From Chryseobacterium joostei (GTDB lineage: Bacteria; Bacteroidota; Bacteroidia; Flavobacteriales; Weeksellaceae), in assembly GCF_003815775.1 (NCBI RefSeq), contig NZ_CP033926.1, positions 1,922,001-1,986,000 on the forward strand: a DNA stretch of 64,000 nucleotides. The letters are read 5' to 3'. This document shows, one piece after another, positions 63,866 to 64,000 of the stretch (the stretch's first letter is position 1; the number at the start of each line of letters is the position of its first letter). The notes beneath the pieces are model-generated. The model searched no databases, was not told where the DNA came from, and saw only the letters and a program-made list of their open reading frames with translations. Made by a program: the position numbers and the translations under genes.

Positions 63866-64000
63866 TTAGTGTGTCATTATTTTATCAAATACAATATGTC
63901 CATTTTCTAATGGGTTTCCATAAATTCTTAAATCTCCTCCTTTATGCAATATTTTAAGTTTATATGTATATCCTGTAGATTTAGCTTCGCTTTCTGTTAA
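63866..64000 (-). CDS. C-terminal end of an RHS toxin tip (partial, unit A)
   Basis: The frame enters from the right edge and codes for the last 44 residues (Tyr-Lys-Leu-Lys-Ile-Leu-His-Lys-Gly-Gly...Phe-Asp-Lys-Ile-Met-Thr-His). By position it should be the tip of the full-length or first displaced RHS gene beyond the window. No motif can be assigned to so short a piece. Confidence 0.45.
   Translation of the reverse strand, partial: LTESEAKSTGYTYKLKILHKGGDLRIYGNPLENGHIVFDKIMTH

Noticed and set aside
55805..64000. Insertion sequence or prophage as the cause of the AT-rich region
   Set aside because: No transposase, integrase or phage gene is seen; repeated RHS core pieces explain the structure.
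1..64000. CRISPR array, tRNA, rRNA
   Set aside because: No regularly spaced repeats and no cloverleaf or ribosomal sequence was found in either strand by reading; a covariance-model scan would be the decisive test for tRNAs.

Overview
The window looks like chromosome of a Chryseobacterium-like flavobacterium (Bacteroidota, Weeksellaceae). Supporting signs are low GC, very weak Shine-Dalgarno signals, type IX secretion (T9SS) sorting tails, a TTG / TAnnTTTG promoter before mdh, a type-B succinate dehydrogenase in C-A-B order, an Mrp protein without the usual CxxC, a double-glycine-leader peptide and many small lipoproteins. No rRNA, tRNA, CRISPR array or transposase gene was seen.

Layout. 0-2 kb: a hypothetical gene, a VOC protein, a GNAT acetyltransferase and a Cys-rich double-glycine peptide. 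2.2-6.1 kb (minus): malate dehydrogenase, then a bacteriophytochrome histidine kinase with its biliverdin-producing heme oxygenase. 6.4-13.7 kb (plus): an exported Ntn-type amide hydrolase, then a five-gene run of porin, DASS dicarboxylate transporter and sdhCAB, linking C4-dicarboxylate uptake to succinate/fumarate chemistry. 13.9-16.6 kb: a nucleoid-associated protein and a duplicated two-gene module (small membrane protein plus helical protein). 16.8-24.6 kb: mostly unrecognised lipoproteins and exported or membrane proteins, including a thioredoxin-like, an ankyrin and a PQQ-propeller protein. 24.7-26.6 kb: dnaK.

26.8-35 kb (minus) is a polymorphic-toxin operon: a small T9SS-tailed protein, a 2156-residue SpvB/FG-GAP/RHS protein ending in a type-23-like toxin tip, and two exported proteins that may be immunity factors. 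35-40 kb: an HTH regulator, ppk1-ppx for polyphosphate, and an NAD(P)-binding protein with a hidden 49-residue membrane ORF. 40-44 kb: a large T9SS beta-propeller protein and a DUF3060-like protein. 44-50.6 kb: a TolC/RND/MFP efflux operon bracketed by Cys-rich proteins, probably for a metal. 50.7-55.1 kb: NifU-like and Mrp Fe-S proteins, a hypothetical and a TonB-dependent-type outer membrane protein.

55.8-64 kb (minus) is the most striking part: a very AT-rich array of displaced RHS tips. Six units can be traced. Where intact they read [piece of one conserved RHS core] - [toxin tip] - [immunity gene] - [hairpin]. The tips include a metzincin-type protease (HExxHxxGxxH plus Met-turn), an HExxxH putative peptidase and an R-S-E ADP-ribosyltransferase. 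One unit lost its toxin but kept a CdiI-like immunity gene. Cores are broken by a nonsense codon, frameshifts and deletions. The core differs from that of the 28-34 kb RHS protein, so the parent full-length gene probably lies just beyond base 64000, and its end may be the partial frame at the right edge.
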